64,000 nucleotides of DNA from Hymenobacter sp. DG25A (GTDB lineage Bacteria; Bacteroidota; Bacteroidia; Cytophagales; Hymenobacteraceae). Made by a program: the position numbers and the translations under genes. The notes beneath the pieces were generated by a model. It was not told the origin of the DNA. It did no database searches and saw only the letters and a list, made by a program, of their open reading frames with translations. The stretch covers positions 496,001-560,000 of the forward strand of contig NZ_CP012623.1 of NCBI RefSeq assembly GCF_001280305.1, given 5' to 3'. Shown piece by piece: positions 50,821-60,902 of the stretch. Positions within the stretch are counted from its first letter, which is position 1. Each line of letters begins with the position of its first letter.

Positions 50821-52215
50821 CTAAGGTTGAGCCCAGTATACTGGAACAGCAAGGTCCTGTACTACCGTAGCATTTTTGTTGTTTACCCGCTCATTCTGGG
50901 AAGTGGGAAGGCGCTCCGGAATTACATCAATAATGCCGGTGGGGTCTGGGGTAAGTAATGGCAGCTTGGTGCGGCGGTAGTCCGCCCAGCCTTCTAATTG
51001 CAGGAAGGTGGCAATGTACTTCTGCGTCATGATCTGCGCCAAGGCATTGGTTCCGCTTAGCGTACCGTTTGCCGCCAAGTAAGCTGGTAGCTGACCCTGC
51101 ACGCCCAACTCGTTGAAGTGGGCTGTAATGGCTTCTGTATAGGCTGCCTGCGCCCGTGGAAGCTGACCAAGCCGTAGGGCAGCCTCGGCCTCGATAAATT
51201 TAGCCTCTACATAGGTAACCATGGGGACAGAGGCAGCTGGCGAAGCGAAATATTCGCCAATGTCTGAACTAGACTGATCGGTAGTGCCCAAGGGTGTGCC
51301 ACTTATTTCTCCATTAGTGTCTTCAGTGGCATATACTCCAAGTCGGGGGTCATTGAGAGACTTCATCAAATCAACCAGGCGGGCGCCCATCTTCACATAG
51401 TTGGGCCGGGCATTATTAAAGGCATAAAACTGGTTCAGGTCGGAGCCGGTACCACCGAAGGGAGCCTTGGCGTCATCGGCTGAGCTATTGAGCCCGGCAG
51501 CATACGCGGCATCCAGGAATTGCAGAGCCTGCGTAGCTGAACCGGATGGATCACGGCGACTGAGGCGGTTGGCATAGCGGGCCTTTACTATCCAGGCAGT
51601 TTTAATCCAGCCCTCAATGTTGCCGTTGAAAATAAGGTCATCGGTGCGGGGCTGGATTTTATTGCTGCTGGCGGGCTTTTGCAGCTCTGCAATGCCTTCA
51701 GTAAGTAGCGTCTGGATATCCTGGAGCACAATTTCCTGCGGATCGTACGCGGGATTGAAGTTGGTTTTGCCTTGCAACGCTTCACGGTTGGGAACATCCC
51801 CAAACACATCAGTGGCAATGCCCAGCAGCATAGCCTTCATAATTTTGCCGATGCCTACATAATAAGGAGAACCTTCTGCCGTGGCCTGATCTATCATGTT
51901 TTGCGCATTAATCAGCCCACCCTGATAGATTGAATCGAAGTCGTTATTGGTATCTGTCTCATTTATATTATAGGTAGCGTAAGTGGCGTATTGCTGGTCA
52001 GTACCTGCCAGGCGCTGAATAAAAACATTGGAAATTCTATCCACCTGCCCGGTATAGATATTGATAAGCTCCAATTGAGAGCCCGACATCAGCAATGGTA
52101 AAGTGGTAGTAGACGCACTGTTGGGGCTGATGTCATAGCCATCTGTGAACAGGTCACAACCCGTCTGCCCAACAAGCAGCACGGTAGCCAAAAATAAGGC
52201 GAGTCGCTTTTTCAT
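50821..52215 (-). CDS. SusD/RagB-type nutrient-binding lipoprotein (SusD-like 2), pair 1
   Basis: A 464-residue outer-membrane surface lipoprotein. The signal MKKRLALFLATVLLVGQTG ends at lipobox Cys20. The following DGYDISPNSASTTTLPLLMS and FIQRLAGTDQQYATYATYNI, YQGGLINAQNMIDQA and MLLGIATDVFGDVPNREALQ are typical of the SusD-like 2 branch (TPR-based fold). It works as the lid and ligand-capture subunit for the SusC barrel encoded 33 bases upstream. There is no sugar-degrading enzyme beside it, so the ligand (glycan, peptide or other) is unknown. Confidence 0.93.
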   Translation of the reverse strand: MKKRLALFLATVLLVGQTGCDLFTDGYDISPNSASTTTLPLLMSGSQLELINIYTGQVDRISNVFIQRLAGTDQQYATYATYNINETDTNNDFDSIYQGGLINAQNMIDQATAEGSPYYVGIGKIMKAMLLGIATDVFGDVPNREALQGKTNFNPAYDPQEIVLQDIQTLLTEGIAELQKPASSNKIQPRTDDLIFNGNIEGWIKTAWIVKARYANRLSRRDPSGSATQALQFLDAAYAAGLNSSADDAKAPFGGTGSDLNQFYAFNNARPNYVKMGARLVDLMKSLNDPRLGVYATEDTNGEISGTPLGTTDQSSSDIGEYFASPAASVPMVTYVEAKFIEAEAALRLGQLPRAQAAYTEAITAHFNELGVQGQLPAYLAANGTLSGTNALAQIMTQKYIATFLQLEGWADYRRTKLPLLTPDPTGIIDVIPERLPTSQNERVNNKNATVVQDLAVPVYWAQP

Positions 52216-52248
52216 GATTATATGGTTAAGCTCTGAATGATCCCGGCG

Positions 52249-55200
52249 CTAGAAATTGGCCTTGAGGCCAAAGCGGTAGTTGCGGGTATTCGGCATGTTG
52301 AAGTAGTCAAACCCGGTAATGTTGGAGCCGGAACCCGTGAGGCTGGTTTCAGGGTCAATACCGGTATAATCGGTTTTGAGCCACAGGTTGGTAGCCGCTG
52401 CATATAGCTCCAGGCCGCGTACAAACGAGAGAAACTTGGGCTGGCCGAAGTTGTAGGAGAGCGTTACCTCCCGCAAACGCACCCAACTGCCTTCCTGTAC
52501 CTGGGTTTCCTGCGCCCCGCCGTTGTCGCCGAGGTAGCGCTGGAAGTAGGTGAAAGCAGGAATGGCAATGTCGTTCGGTGAACCGTCGGTTTTAACTCCT
52601 GGTATCACATAATCCCGGTCCCGGTCTTCGGTGATTTTTGAAATGCCCAAGCGGTTTAAGCGGGCCGTAGTGCCGTTCCAGATAGCGCCGCCTTTTCGGA
52701 TATCAAACAGCGCCGATAGATTCAGCTTTTTATAGGAAAAGTTATTGCGGATACCCAGCGTATAGTCAGGATAAGGGTTGCCTACATTACCGGTAGTAGC
52801 GGCTAAGCGGGGCAGGCCGTTTGCCTGAATAAGTAAGTCGCCGTTTTCATTCCGCTCCCAGCGCGTGCCATACAAGACACCATAGGGCTGCCCCACAATA
52901 GCGTAGGCACTAATATCGAAGGCCGCTTCAATCTGTAGCTGTTCTATGCCCTCTGCCAGCGCCAGCACCTTGCTGCGGTTGCGGGTAAAGTTGAACAGCA
53001 TATCCCAGTTAAAGCCATTTTCGCTTCTGAAGGGCACCAGCGTAACCACTGCCTCAATCCCTTTATTCTGGATTTCCCCTACGTTTTCCAGCGAGGCCAG
53101 ATACCCGGAACCACTAGATACCGGCCGGGCTACAATCAGGTCCTTGGAATTATTGTGATAATAGGTGAAGTCAATGGTAATCCGGTTGTCGTTCAGCCGC
53201 ACTTCGGCGCCCACTTCCCGTGAGATAACCACTTCTGGCTTCAAATTGCTGTTTCCCAGGGTAGAGCCCAGGCCAGAGCCATTCTGCCCTAGGTAGGGAA
53301 ATGATAAGCCATTGGTGAACCCATCGGTGAAGAAGGGAGCCAGGAAATAAGTGCGGGTACCATAAGCTGGCGGAATGTTGCCTCCACGGGCATAGGCCCC
53401 GCGTATTTTGAGGAAGTTCAGTAAGCCAATGTCTTTTAAACCGCCCAACTCACTGAGCACCACCGAGGCATTAACCGATGGATTGAAGAACCCCTTAAAA
53501 TCCGGACCAAACGTGGAGGCCGTTTCATAACGACCGGTTGTGCCCAGGAAGAAGGTTTCATTAAATGATACGTTGGCATCATAATACAAGGCCCCGGTGC
53601 GGATGGTGGTCCGCTGCTCATCGGCATATCTGTCAGAAGCGTTCGAGAGGTTATAGAACTTCGGGACAGCCAGATTACGGCCCCGCGCAAACAAGCTCTG
53701 GTCGTACCGCTCGTCCAAATTGCCTCCTACAGTAAGGCTACCGAACAGCTTTTCGGAAAAATCATGCGTTGCGTTGGCAATCAGGTCGTTGTAAAGCTCC
53801 CGGTGATATTGAGTGTTTTCCCGAATCTCGCCAGTGGGCTCCGGCGGGTCGTTAGAGTACACGGCAAAAACCGTTTTTCGGCGGTCGGTAAAAATATCAG
53901 CGCCGCCTCGCTCAGTAATGCGTAGCCAGGGCAATGGTTTATAAGTAAGTGTGATGTTGCCCAGTACCCGACTATTATCATCCTTGGTAGGGTTATTATT
54001 TACCGTCCAGTAAGGGTTGTCGTAGCCCTGGAAGTAGTTGCGCGGGGTGCCATCGGGATTTTCGTAGCCCGCCGCCAGATCAAAGCTACTGGGGGCGCGC
54101 ATCAGACCCAACATTACCCCAGACACGTTACTTCCCTGCTGGGCGCGCGTGCCTCCTGTATTGGCGTAGTTAATGGTGCCTGCAGCATCCACTTTCTCGC
54201 TGAGCTTGGTGTCCGCGCTTAGCCGCAGGGTGTAGCGGTCAAATTTAGTTTCCGGTACAATCCCTTCGTTATGCAATTGACCCAGCGAGAAGCGCACGGC
54301 GCCTCTTTCATTTCCTGCTGATACGGCTATATCATTCGTAGTGGAAAAACCGGTACGGAAAAACTTATCTACGTTGTCTGTAGGCGTAATCCCTAGTGAT
54401 TCATTCGTAGGCCCCCAAATTTGGGTAGTTCCAATGTTGTCGTCCTCCGTTTCAAAAATGCCGTCGTCACCGGCAGTCCAGGTTACATAAGAGGGAGTAA
54501 CAATGCCGCCCGAGGCGTTGCGTTGATTGCCACCACCAACACCCTGAGCATATTTAAACTGTTGGTCTAGAGTCCGGTTTACCTGGCTAAACTCCTGTTC
54601 CGTACGGAAAGAAACGCTGGGCTTTTGCCCGGCCCGGCCTCGCTTGGTAGTAATAACCACCGCGCCGTTACCAGCTCGTACTCCATAAAGTGCGGCTGCG
54701 GCTGGCCCCTTCAGCACCGTCATGGTTTCAATATCATTGGGGTTGATATCAATAGCGCGGTTCGAATATCCTACTCCATTCAGGTTGGCGTTAAAAGGAT
54801 AGTCCTGGCCTTCGGTAACGGAATATGAGTTATCCAGTGGAATCCCATCAATTACAAATAAGGGTTGGTTTTCCCCAGTGAAGGAGTTGTTGCCCCGAAT
54901 CAGAATCTTGGAAGAGGCACCAGGTGTGCCAGCACTACCAATTACCTGCACACCTGCCACTTTGCCCGCCAGCCCTTCAACGATATTCTTTTCGCCTGAT
55001 TGCACAAGGGCATCTCCACGTACATCCTGAGTTGAATAGCCTAAGGCTTTTTTCTCCCGCTCAATGCCCAGTGCCGTTACTACTACTTCGTTAAGCTGCT
55101 TGGTATCAACCTCTAAAGCCACATCAATTGTGGTATTGTTCCCTATGCTGCGTTCTACACTTCGGTATCCTACAAAGCTAAACTGGAGAGTGTTGGCCGA

Positions 55201-55404
55201 CGCTGGCACCTCAAGGGAATACGTACCATCAGCATTGGTTGAAGCACCTTTGGTAGTGCCCTTAGCTAAGACCGTTACACCAGGTAATCCTTGGTTATTC
55301 TGCCGGTCAGTTACTTTGCCCGAAATCGTTCGGTCCTGCGATAATCCCACCCGAACTAACATTATCAATGCCAGTAGGCACAGGAGTAGCCTTTTCTTCA
55401 TCAT
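52249..55404 (-). CDS. SusC/RagA-type TonB-dependent transporter, pair 1
   Basis: A 1051-residue TonB-linked outer-membrane barrel. After a signal peptide (MMKKRLLLCLLALIMLVRVG) comes a carboxypeptidase-regulatory-like domain (ISGKVTDRQNNQGLPGVTVL), a TonB-box region and plug (LNEVVVTALGIEREKKALGY; GTPGASSKILIRGNNSFTGE; TVLKGPAAAALYGVRAGNGA), then the barrel ending YRFGLKANF. It imports bound ligand with its SusD partner. A perfect -7 element (TATTTTTG) lies 27 bases upstream. Its N-terminal 110 residues are clearly paralogous to the divergent SusC of pair 2. Confidence 0.96.
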   Translation of the reverse strand: MMKKRLLLCLLALIMLVRVGLSQDRTISGKVTDRQNNQGLPGVTVLAKGTTKGASTNADGTYSLEVPASANTLQFSFVGYRSVERSIGNNTTIDVALEVDTKQLNEVVVTALGIEREKKALGYSTQDVRGDALVQSGEKNIVEGLAGKVAGVQVIGSAGTPGASSKILIRGNNSFTGENQPLFVIDGIPLDNSYSVTEGQDYPFNANLNGVGYSNRAIDINPNDIETMTVLKGPAAAALYGVRAGNGAVVITTKRGRAGQKPSVSFRTEQEFSQVNRTLDQQFKYAQGVGGGNQRNASGGIVTPSYVTWTAGDDGIFETEDDNIGTTQIWGPTNESLGITPTDNVDKFFRTGFSTTNDIAVSAGNERGAVRFSLGQLHNEGIVPETKFDRYTLRLSADTKLSEKVDAAGTINYANTGGTRAQQGSNVSGVMLGLMRAPSSFDLAAGYENPDGTPRNYFQGYDNPYWTVNNNPTKDDNSRVLGNITLTYKPLPWLRITERGGADIFTDRRKTVFAVYSNDPPEPTGEIRENTQYHRELYNDLIANATHDFSEKLFGSLTVGGNLDERYDQSLFARGRNLAVPKFYNLSNASDRYADEQRTTIRTGALYYDANVSFNETFFLGTTGRYETASTFGPDFKGFFNPSVNASVVLSELGGLKDIGLLNFLKIRGAYARGGNIPPAYGTRTYFLAPFFTDGFTNGLSFPYLGQNGSGLGSTLGNSNLKPEVVISREVGAEVRLNDNRITIDFTYYHNNSKDLIVARPVSSGSGYLASLENVGEIQNKGIEAVVTLVPFRSENGFNWDMLFNFTRNRSKVLALAEGIEQLQIEAAFDISAYAIVGQPYGVLYGTRWERNENGDLLIQANGLPRLAATTGNVGNPYPDYTLGIRNNFSYKKLNLSALFDIRKGGAIWNGTTARLNRLGISKITEDRDRDYVIPGVKTDGSPNDIAIPAFTYFQRYLGDNGGAQETQVQEGSWVRLREVTLSYNFGQPKFLSFVRGLELYAAATNLWLKTDYTGIDPETSLTGSGSNITGFDYFNMPNTRNYRFGLKANF

Positions 55405-55430
55405 GATTGCACGTGGTTAGGTGAAAAAGA

Positions 55431-55438
55431 CAAAAATA
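55431..55438 (-). promoter_or_regulatory. -7 element for SusC/D pair 1
   Basis: On the minus strand TATTTTTG matches TAnnTTTG exactly, 27 bases before the start codon at 55404. No TTG is seen at the -33 position, so an activator or alternative sigma factor may be needed. Confidence 0.6.
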
Positions 55439-55781
55439 TCTACTTAAAATACGATTTTTTGCTACACCTTCCATGATGCTAGTTGAAAAGGAATTCCATA
55501 AAGGTTTCCGACTTATTCTTGGCTTTACGAACGGGAAACCTACCTGAATACAAAACGATACAGGATTATACTTACCAGCTACCTTCAACTGTTTCTTTGA
55601 TTTCTGATAGCAAAATCACAGCCGAAGCTTTTAGGCAGTCAAGATATGAGTGTATGATAAAATCATATAAAATGATTTTTTTGGTATTTAATATTGTTAA
55701 ATTCATATTTTATTGATTTATTATATATATTATATTGAATCAATACATGTTTTAATTACAATTGATTTATTTGAAATAGCT

Positions 55782-55815
55782 TCTTGATTCAAAGCATCAC
55801 AGCTTTGAATCAAGA
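55782..55815. repeat. 14-bp perfect hairpin in the SusC/SusC spacer
   Basis: TCTTGATTCAAAGC (55782-55795) pairs exactly with 55802-55815, loop ATCACA. It has no T tract on either strand, so it is not a typical terminator. It could be an operator or an RNA element. Confidence 0.75.
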
Positions 55816-56093
55816 CATCTAATATCATTTGCTATTCGAAAAGGAGTTTCTATAAATTAGTGGTATCTTTCTAAGGCATTGATAAGCGAGAGTAGTTGTA
55901 GCCGGCACAACGTTGGCTTAATGTAGGAGAGAGTCTCGCAAGCGCCAAGCAGGGTTTTTTCGCATGTAGCCCAACTTATAGTAGTTGGATTATGCCTTTT
56001 TTCCATTTATACTTGCCAACTGTAACCCTACAACCATTACACTTTTCACCTTTTACTCACCATTCACTTTTTCACTCACCAAATCAAAAGCAC

Positions 56094-59000
56094 ATGAAAA
56101 AAATCTTATTCATGTCCATCCTGTTGATGGTAGGCCTGTTGCAGCAGGCTTTCGCACAGGATCGGGCCATTTCTGGACGAGTAACTGACCGCACAAGCGG
56201 AGAGGGACTGCCGGGAGTGACCGTTCTGGCTAAGGGAACCACTGCTGGAGCTTCAACCAACGCTGATGGCACATACTCGCTGTCGGTGCCAGCTTCAGCT
56301 ACTGTATTGACGTTCTCTTCTATCGGCTATGTCTCTATTGAGCGCCCAATTGGTAGCGCTTCTACTATTGATATCAGCTTGGCTCCTGACACGAAACAAC
56401 TTGGTGAAGTAGTAGTAACCGCTCTGGGTGTAGAACGTTCACGCAACTCGTTGCCTTATGCGGCTACACAGGTTGAAGGTAGTTCTATCACGCAGGCTCG
56501 TAACCCCAACTTCATTAACAGCCTTTCTGGTAAAGTAGCTGGTTTGAGCATTCGTCAGGGTAGCGGCTTAGGTGCTTCCACTAACGTTACCATTCGTGGT
56601 ACCAAGTCTATTGGTGGTAATAACCAGGCACTATTTGTAGTAGATGGTGTTCCGATTAGTAATGCTAACACCAACTCAGGTAACCAGACTACTGGCCGTG
56701 GTGGTTATGACTATGGTAACGCAGCAGCTGACATCAACCCTGATGATATTGCTTCGATGAGCGTACTCAAAGGGGCGGCTGCTACTGCTCTGTATGGTTC
56801 GCGTGCTTCTAACGGTGTAATTCTGATTACGACCAAGAAAGGCCGCAAAGGCTTGGGCGTTACGATTAACACCGGTGCTACCGTTGGTAAAATTGACAAG
56901 AGCACCTTCATCAAGCACCAGACCCAGTACGGTGCTGGTTATGGTCCTTATTATGATGATCCATCCGGTTTCTTCGGTTATACCGACGTTAATGGTGATG
57001 GTACTCCTGATCTGGTTGCTCCAACGACGGAAGATGCTTCGTTCGGTGCTCGCTTCGATCCAAGCCTGCAGGTATATCAGTGGGATTCGTTCTTCCCTGG
57101 CTCGCCTAACTTTGGCAAAGCTACTCCATGGGTTGCTGGTAAAAATGGTGCTGATACATTTTTCCAAACTGCTTCTACCCTGAACAACAGCATCAGCGTA
57201 GATGGTGGTAACGATGCAGGTACATTCAAACTGGGTTATAACCGCGTTGATGACCGTGGTATCCTGGAAAACAGCAAAATCAGCAAGAACATTGTAAACT
57301 TCGCTGGTTCGCTGAATGTTTCGCCTAAGCTTACTACCTCCGCTTCGGTTAACTTCTCGCGCGTTGATGGCAAAGGCCGTTATGGCACGGGTTACGACTC
57401 GAAGAACATCATGACCAATATGCGTCAGTGGTGGCAGACTAACGTTGACCTGAAGCGTCAGCGTGAGGAGTACTTCCGCAACAAGACCAACGCTACTTGG
57501 AACATTTATGGTCCAACTGATGTAAGCCCAATCTACTGGGATAACCCATACTTCACGCGCTACGAAAACTACGAAACCGACAACCGTACCCGCGTATTCG
57601 GTAACGTATCGGCTACCTACAAGTTTGCCGACTGGTTTAACGTATTGGGCCGTGTAACGCTGGACTCCTATGACGAACTGCAGGAAGAGCGCACCGCCGT
57701 TGGTGCTGTAGATCCTTCTAACTATTCCCGCTTCAACCGTACTTCCCGCGAAGCTAACTACGACCTGATCGGTAACTTCTCGAAGAACTTTACGGAAGAC
57801 TTCACTTTCCGTGGTTTGATTGGTGCCAACATGCGTCGCGAGAGATTCTCCTCTATCTCCGCCAGCACCAACGGTGGCCTGGTTGTTCCCCGTCTGTACT
57901 CGCTGTCTAACAGCCTGAGCCCAATGGAAGCTCCCATTGAGTCTGATCAAAGAAGAGCAGTAGATGGTCTTTTCGCCAGCACCACCTTTGGCTACAAAGA
58001 GCTGGTGTTCTTGGATCTAACCGGGCGTCGCGATAAGTCGAGCACCCTGCCAGAAGGCAAAAACACCTATTACTATCCTTCGGCTGCCACTAGCTTTGTA
58101 TTTTCGGAGCTGATGAAGGATTCGCCTTGGTTGTCTTACGGTAAAGTTCGTTTGAACTATGCTGAAGTAGGTGCTGATGCCCCTATCTACTCAATCCGCG
58201 ATGCTTATGACAAGCCTACCGCCTTCGGTTCAACGGCCCTGTTCTCTATCCCAGTAACCAAGAACAACCCTGACCTGAAGCCAGAACGCACAAAAAGCTA
58301 TGAGGCTGGTTTGGAAATGCAGTTCATGCAGAACCGTTTAGGTTTTGATGCAACGGTGTACAAAACCAACACCATTGACCAGATCATTGCTATTTCTATC
58401 TCCTCGGCCACAGGTTATGCTCAGCGCTTTATTAACGCTGGTAACGTTGAGAACAAAGGTCTTGAGCTGAGTGCTTTTGTTACCCCGGTTCGCAACGATA
58501 ACTTCAACTGGACAGTAAACGCCAACTTCACTAAGAACAAGAACACGGTTATCTCACTGACGGAAGGTGTTGACAATCTGGTTATTGCCAGCTATCAGGG
58601 TGGTATCTCCTCGAACGCTACTGTAGGTCGTCCTTTCGGCACGTTCCGTGGTACGGACTATGTGTATGATGCCAATGGCAACAAAGTAATGGCCAAGACC
58701 GCTACTAATGCTCCTAGCCCATACTACAAGCGTACAGGTGCCAATGCTGAAATCGGCAACCCTTCTCCTGACTGGTTTGGTGGTGTAACCAACACAGTAA
58801 GCTACAAAGGCTTGTCGCTGACTGCACTGGTTGACGTTCGTAAAGGTGGTAGCGTATTCTCACTGGACCGCTATTATGGCCTTGCTACGGGTATGACGCC
58901 TGAAACTGCCGGCACCAACGAATTGGGTAATCCTTCGCGTGATCCAATCGTTCGTAACGCCGATGGTACTTATGCTTCTACCTCAGGCGGTATCATTCAG

Positions 59001-59384
59001 CCCGGTGTATATGACGAAGGAACTATCCTCAACGGCGTAGATGTTTCCGGACAACCAAACGATAGACGTGCAGCTAACAATGCCTACGGTCTATATGGCT
59101 ACGTTCGTCAGCCCACGGCTGGTTTCGTTTATGATGCAAGCTTCGTGAAGCTGCGTGAAGTAGCTCTGACGTATTCTTTGCCTTCAGCTCTGGTTGCTAA
59201 AGTTGCAGCTTTCAAAGGCATCGATCTGTCGCTGATAGGCCGTAACTTGTGGATCATTCACAAGAACCTGCCAGATGCTGACCCAGAAGAGTCTTTGAGC
59301 TCCGGCAACGTTGGCCAAGGCTATTCGAGTGGTGCTTACCCTACCACCCGTTCGGTAGGTGCAAACATTCGGTTCCGTTTCTAA
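56094..59384 (+). CDS. SusC/RagA-type TonB-dependent transporter, pair 2
   Basis: A 1096-residue outer-membrane transporter from ATG 56094 (MKKILFMSILLMVGLLQQAF signal, cut before QDRAISG); the frame extends upstream to 55992 but without protein-like sequence. Domains: regulatory-like ISGRVTDRTSGEGLPGVTVL, TonB box LGEVVVTALGVERSRNSLPY, plug (GLGASTNVTIRGTKSIGGNN; SVLKGAAATALYGSRASNGV), barrel ending GANIRFRF. Codons are strongly biased to GGT, GCT, CGT and AAC, unlike pair 1 and the GC-ending neighbours, as expected for a highly expressed gene. SusD follows after 13 bases. Confidence 0.96.
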   Translation: MKKILFMSILLMVGLLQQAFAQDRAISGRVTDRTSGEGLPGVTVLAKGTTAGASTNADGTYSLSVPASATVLTFSSIGYVSIERPIGSASTIDISLAPDTKQLGEVVVTALGVERSRNSLPYAATQVEGSSITQARNPNFINSLSGKVAGLSIRQGSGLGASTNVTIRGTKSIGGNNQALFVVDGVPISNANTNSGNQTTGRGGYDYGNAAADINPDDIASMSVLKGAAATALYGSRASNGVILITTKKGRKGLGVTINTGATVGKIDKSTFIKHQTQYGAGYGPYYDDPSGFFGYTDVNGDGTPDLVAPTTEDASFGARFDPSLQVYQWDSFFPGSPNFGKATPWVAGKNGADTFFQTASTLNNSISVDGGNDAGTFKLGYNRVDDRGILENSKISKNIVNFAGSLNVSPKLTTSASVNFSRVDGKGRYGTGYDSKNIMTNMRQWWQTNVDLKRQREEYFRNKTNATWNIYGPTDVSPIYWDNPYFTRYENYETDNRTRVFGNVSATYKFADWFNVLGRVTLDSYDELQEERTAVGAVDPSNYSRFNRTSREANYDLIGNFSKNFTEDFTFRGLIGANMRRERFSSISASTNGGLVVPRLYSLSNSLSPMEAPIESDQRRAVDGLFASTTFGYKELVFLDLTGRRDKSSTLPEGKNTYYYPSAATSFVFSELMKDSPWLSYGKVRLNYAEVGADAPIYSIRDAYDKPTAFGSTALFSIPVTKNNPDLKPERTKSYEAGLEMQFMQNRLGFDATVYKTNTIDQIIAISISSATGYAQRFINAGNVENKGLELSAFVTPVRNDNFNWTVNANFTKNKNTVISLTEGVDNLVIASYQGGISSNATVGRPFGTFRGTDYVYDANGNKVMAKTATNAPSPYYKRTGANAEIGNPSPDWFGGVTNTVSYKGLSLTALVDVRKGGSVFSLDRYYGLATGMTPETAGTNELGNPSRDPIVRNADGTYASTSGGIIQPGVYDEGTILNGVDVSGQPNDRRAANNAYGLYGYVRQPTAGFVYDASFVKLREVALTYSLPSALVAKVAAFKGIDLSLIGRNLWIIHKNLPDADPEESLSSGNVGQGYSSGAYPTTRSVGANIRFRF

Positions 59385-59397
59385 TCTGTAATTACTC

Positions 59398-60816
59398 ATG
59401 AAAAAACTTCTCTGGTTAGGGATTCCGGCACTGATGCTTACCGCGTCTTGCGTAGGGGGCCTAGATGACGATTATAATTCGAACCCCAAAAGAGCTACTT
59501 TGGTACCCGGCGTCACGCTGGTATCGAGCGCAGAGCGTAGCTTGACGCGGGCCATGGTTAGCACTAACGTTAACGTTAACCCCTTCCGTTTATGGGTACA
59601 GCAGTTTGCTGAAACCACGTATCCTGACGAAAGCCGTTACGATTTTGTAACGCGTCAGATCAATAACGGTTTCTGGAACACGCTGTACCGTGATGTACTT
59701 CGTGACCTGCAGGAAGGTAAAAAGCTTATTAGCGCTGACCCCCTCATCGGGGAAGCTGAAAAAGCTAACCAACTCGCAGCTATTGAGGTACTGGAAGTAT
59801 ACACGTGGGCTGTTCTGGTGGACAACTTTGGTGATGTTCCATACGAAGAAGCACTTGATTTCAATAAGCCACGTCCTGCTTACACGGATGATAAAGCCAT
59901 CTATGATGACATTATCAAGCGCTTGGACAAAGCTATTGGCATGTTCAATGAAGCAGAAGCCGGTTTTGCCTCCGGTGATTTGATCTACGATGGCGACGTT
60001 GCGGCCTGGAAGAAATTCGCAAACTCGCTGAAGCTTCGCTTGGCCTTGACGATTTCAGACGTAGATCCATCTCAGGCTGGTACAATGGCTGCCGCTGCCG
60101 CTCCCGGTGTATTTACTTCGAATGATGACAATGCTGATCTGACTTTCGATGCTACTACGCCGAACACTAACCCCCTGTGGGAAGATCTGGTGTTCAGTGG
60201 TCGTACCGACTTCATCGCTACGCAAGTTTTCCTTGATGCTTTGCAAGGCGACCCACGTCGTGATGATTACTTCAATCCAGTAAAAGGCACGGAGGATACT
60301 TATAAAGGTGGTGTTGCAGGTGATGCACACAGCTTCTCTTATTCCCTGCCTAGTGACAAACTGCGTGAGCCTACCTTCCCTGGTGTGCTGATGTCGTACG
60401 CCGAAGTAGAGTTTCTCTTAGCTGAAGCTGCTGCGCGTGGCTTTGCTGTTGGTGGTACTGCTGCCGAGCACTATGGCAAAGGTGTAGTTGCTTCCATTAA
60501 AGAATGGGGCAATTCAGAAGCTGATGCATTGGTTTACTTAGCAGCGCATCCTTACAACCCGGCTGATTACAAAAAATCAATCGGTTTCCAGAAGTGGATT
60601 GCGTTGTATGGTCAGCCTGTTGAAAACTGGAAAGAAGTACGTCGTTTGGATGAGCCAAAACTGGCCACTGCAAACAACGCCGTATTGGATGCTATGCCAA
60701 AACGGTATACGTACCCAATTCCAGAGCAGAACCTGAACACAGCAAACTACAATGCTGCTAAAGCTGCCATCGGTGGCGATGAACCAAGCACTGCCGTTTT
60801 CTGGGATAAGTTCTAA
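59398..60816 (+). CDS. SusD/RagB-type nutrient-binding lipoprotein (SusD-like 2), pair 2
   Basis: A 472-residue surface lipoprotein with lipobox Cys18 (MKKLLWLGIPALMLTASC). Typical stretches are FRLWVQQFAETTYPDESRYD, AIEVLEVYTWAVLVDNFGDV (then PYEEAL), FLLAEAAARGFAVGGTAAEH and KWIALYGQPVENWKEVRRLD. It shares the U-ending codon bias of the adjacent SusC gene, supporting a co-expressed pair. A strong terminator closes the operon. Ligand unknown. Confidence 0.94.
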   Translation: MKKLLWLGIPALMLTASCVGGLDDDYNSNPKRATLVPGVTLVSSAERSLTRAMVSTNVNVNPFRLWVQQFAETTYPDESRYDFVTRQINNGFWNTLYRDVLRDLQEGKKLISADPLIGEAEKANQLAAIEVLEVYTWAVLVDNFGDVPYEEALDFNKPRPAYTDDKAIYDDIIKRLDKAIGMFNEAEAGFASGDLIYDGDVAAWKKFANSLKLRLALTISDVDPSQAGTMAAAAAPGVFTSNDDNADLTFDATTPNTNPLWEDLVFSGRTDFIATQVFLDALQGDPRRDDYFNPVKGTEDTYKGGVAGDAHSFSYSLPSDKLREPTFPGVLMSYAEVEFLLAEAAARGFAVGGTAAEHYGKGVVASIKEWGNSEADALVYLAAHPYNPADYKKSIGFQKWIALYGQPVENWKEVRRLDEPKLATANNAVLDAMPKRYTYPIPEQNLNTANYNAAKAAIGGDEPSTAVFWDKF

Positions 60817-60832
60817 TCTTAGCTAACTAATT

Positions 60833-60864
60833 AAAAGAGGCTGCCAATATTGGCAGCCTCTTTT
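60833..60864. terminator. terminator after SusC/D pair 2
   Basis: A perfect palindrome, AAAAGAGGCTGCCAAT (60833-60848) with its reverse complement at 60849-60864, followed by TT. Lies between the converging susD and prfB genes. Confidence 0.92.
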
Positions 60865-60902
60865 TTGTGTCCTTATAGGAAGGTGAAAATTCGGTTTGTG
60901 TA

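Larger units (their letters stand above)
55405..56093. other. 689-base AT-rich divergent spacer
   Basis: Separates the two SusC genes. It is far more AT-rich than anywhere else in the window, especially 55640-55780 (runs such as TTATATATATTATATTG). It includes the promoter for pair 1, a perfect 14-bp hairpin at 55782-55815, a TATCTTTC element (55864-55871, 7 of 8 match) that could start pair 2 with a leader of about 215 bases, and a short inverted repeat CCAAC...GTTGG near 55970. No gene is visible. Confidence 0.75.

Noticed and set aside
56676..57950. A 424-residue open frame antisense to SusC pair 2
   Set aside because: It is an artefact of the strong codon bias in the sense gene; the translation has no motif, signal or repeat structure and no promoter or start context.
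50821..60816. Polysaccharide utilisation locus
   Set aside because: Two SusC/SusD pairs are present, but no glycoside hydrolase, lyase, sulfatase or hybrid two-component/ECF regulator is adjacent, so substrate cannot be called a glycan.
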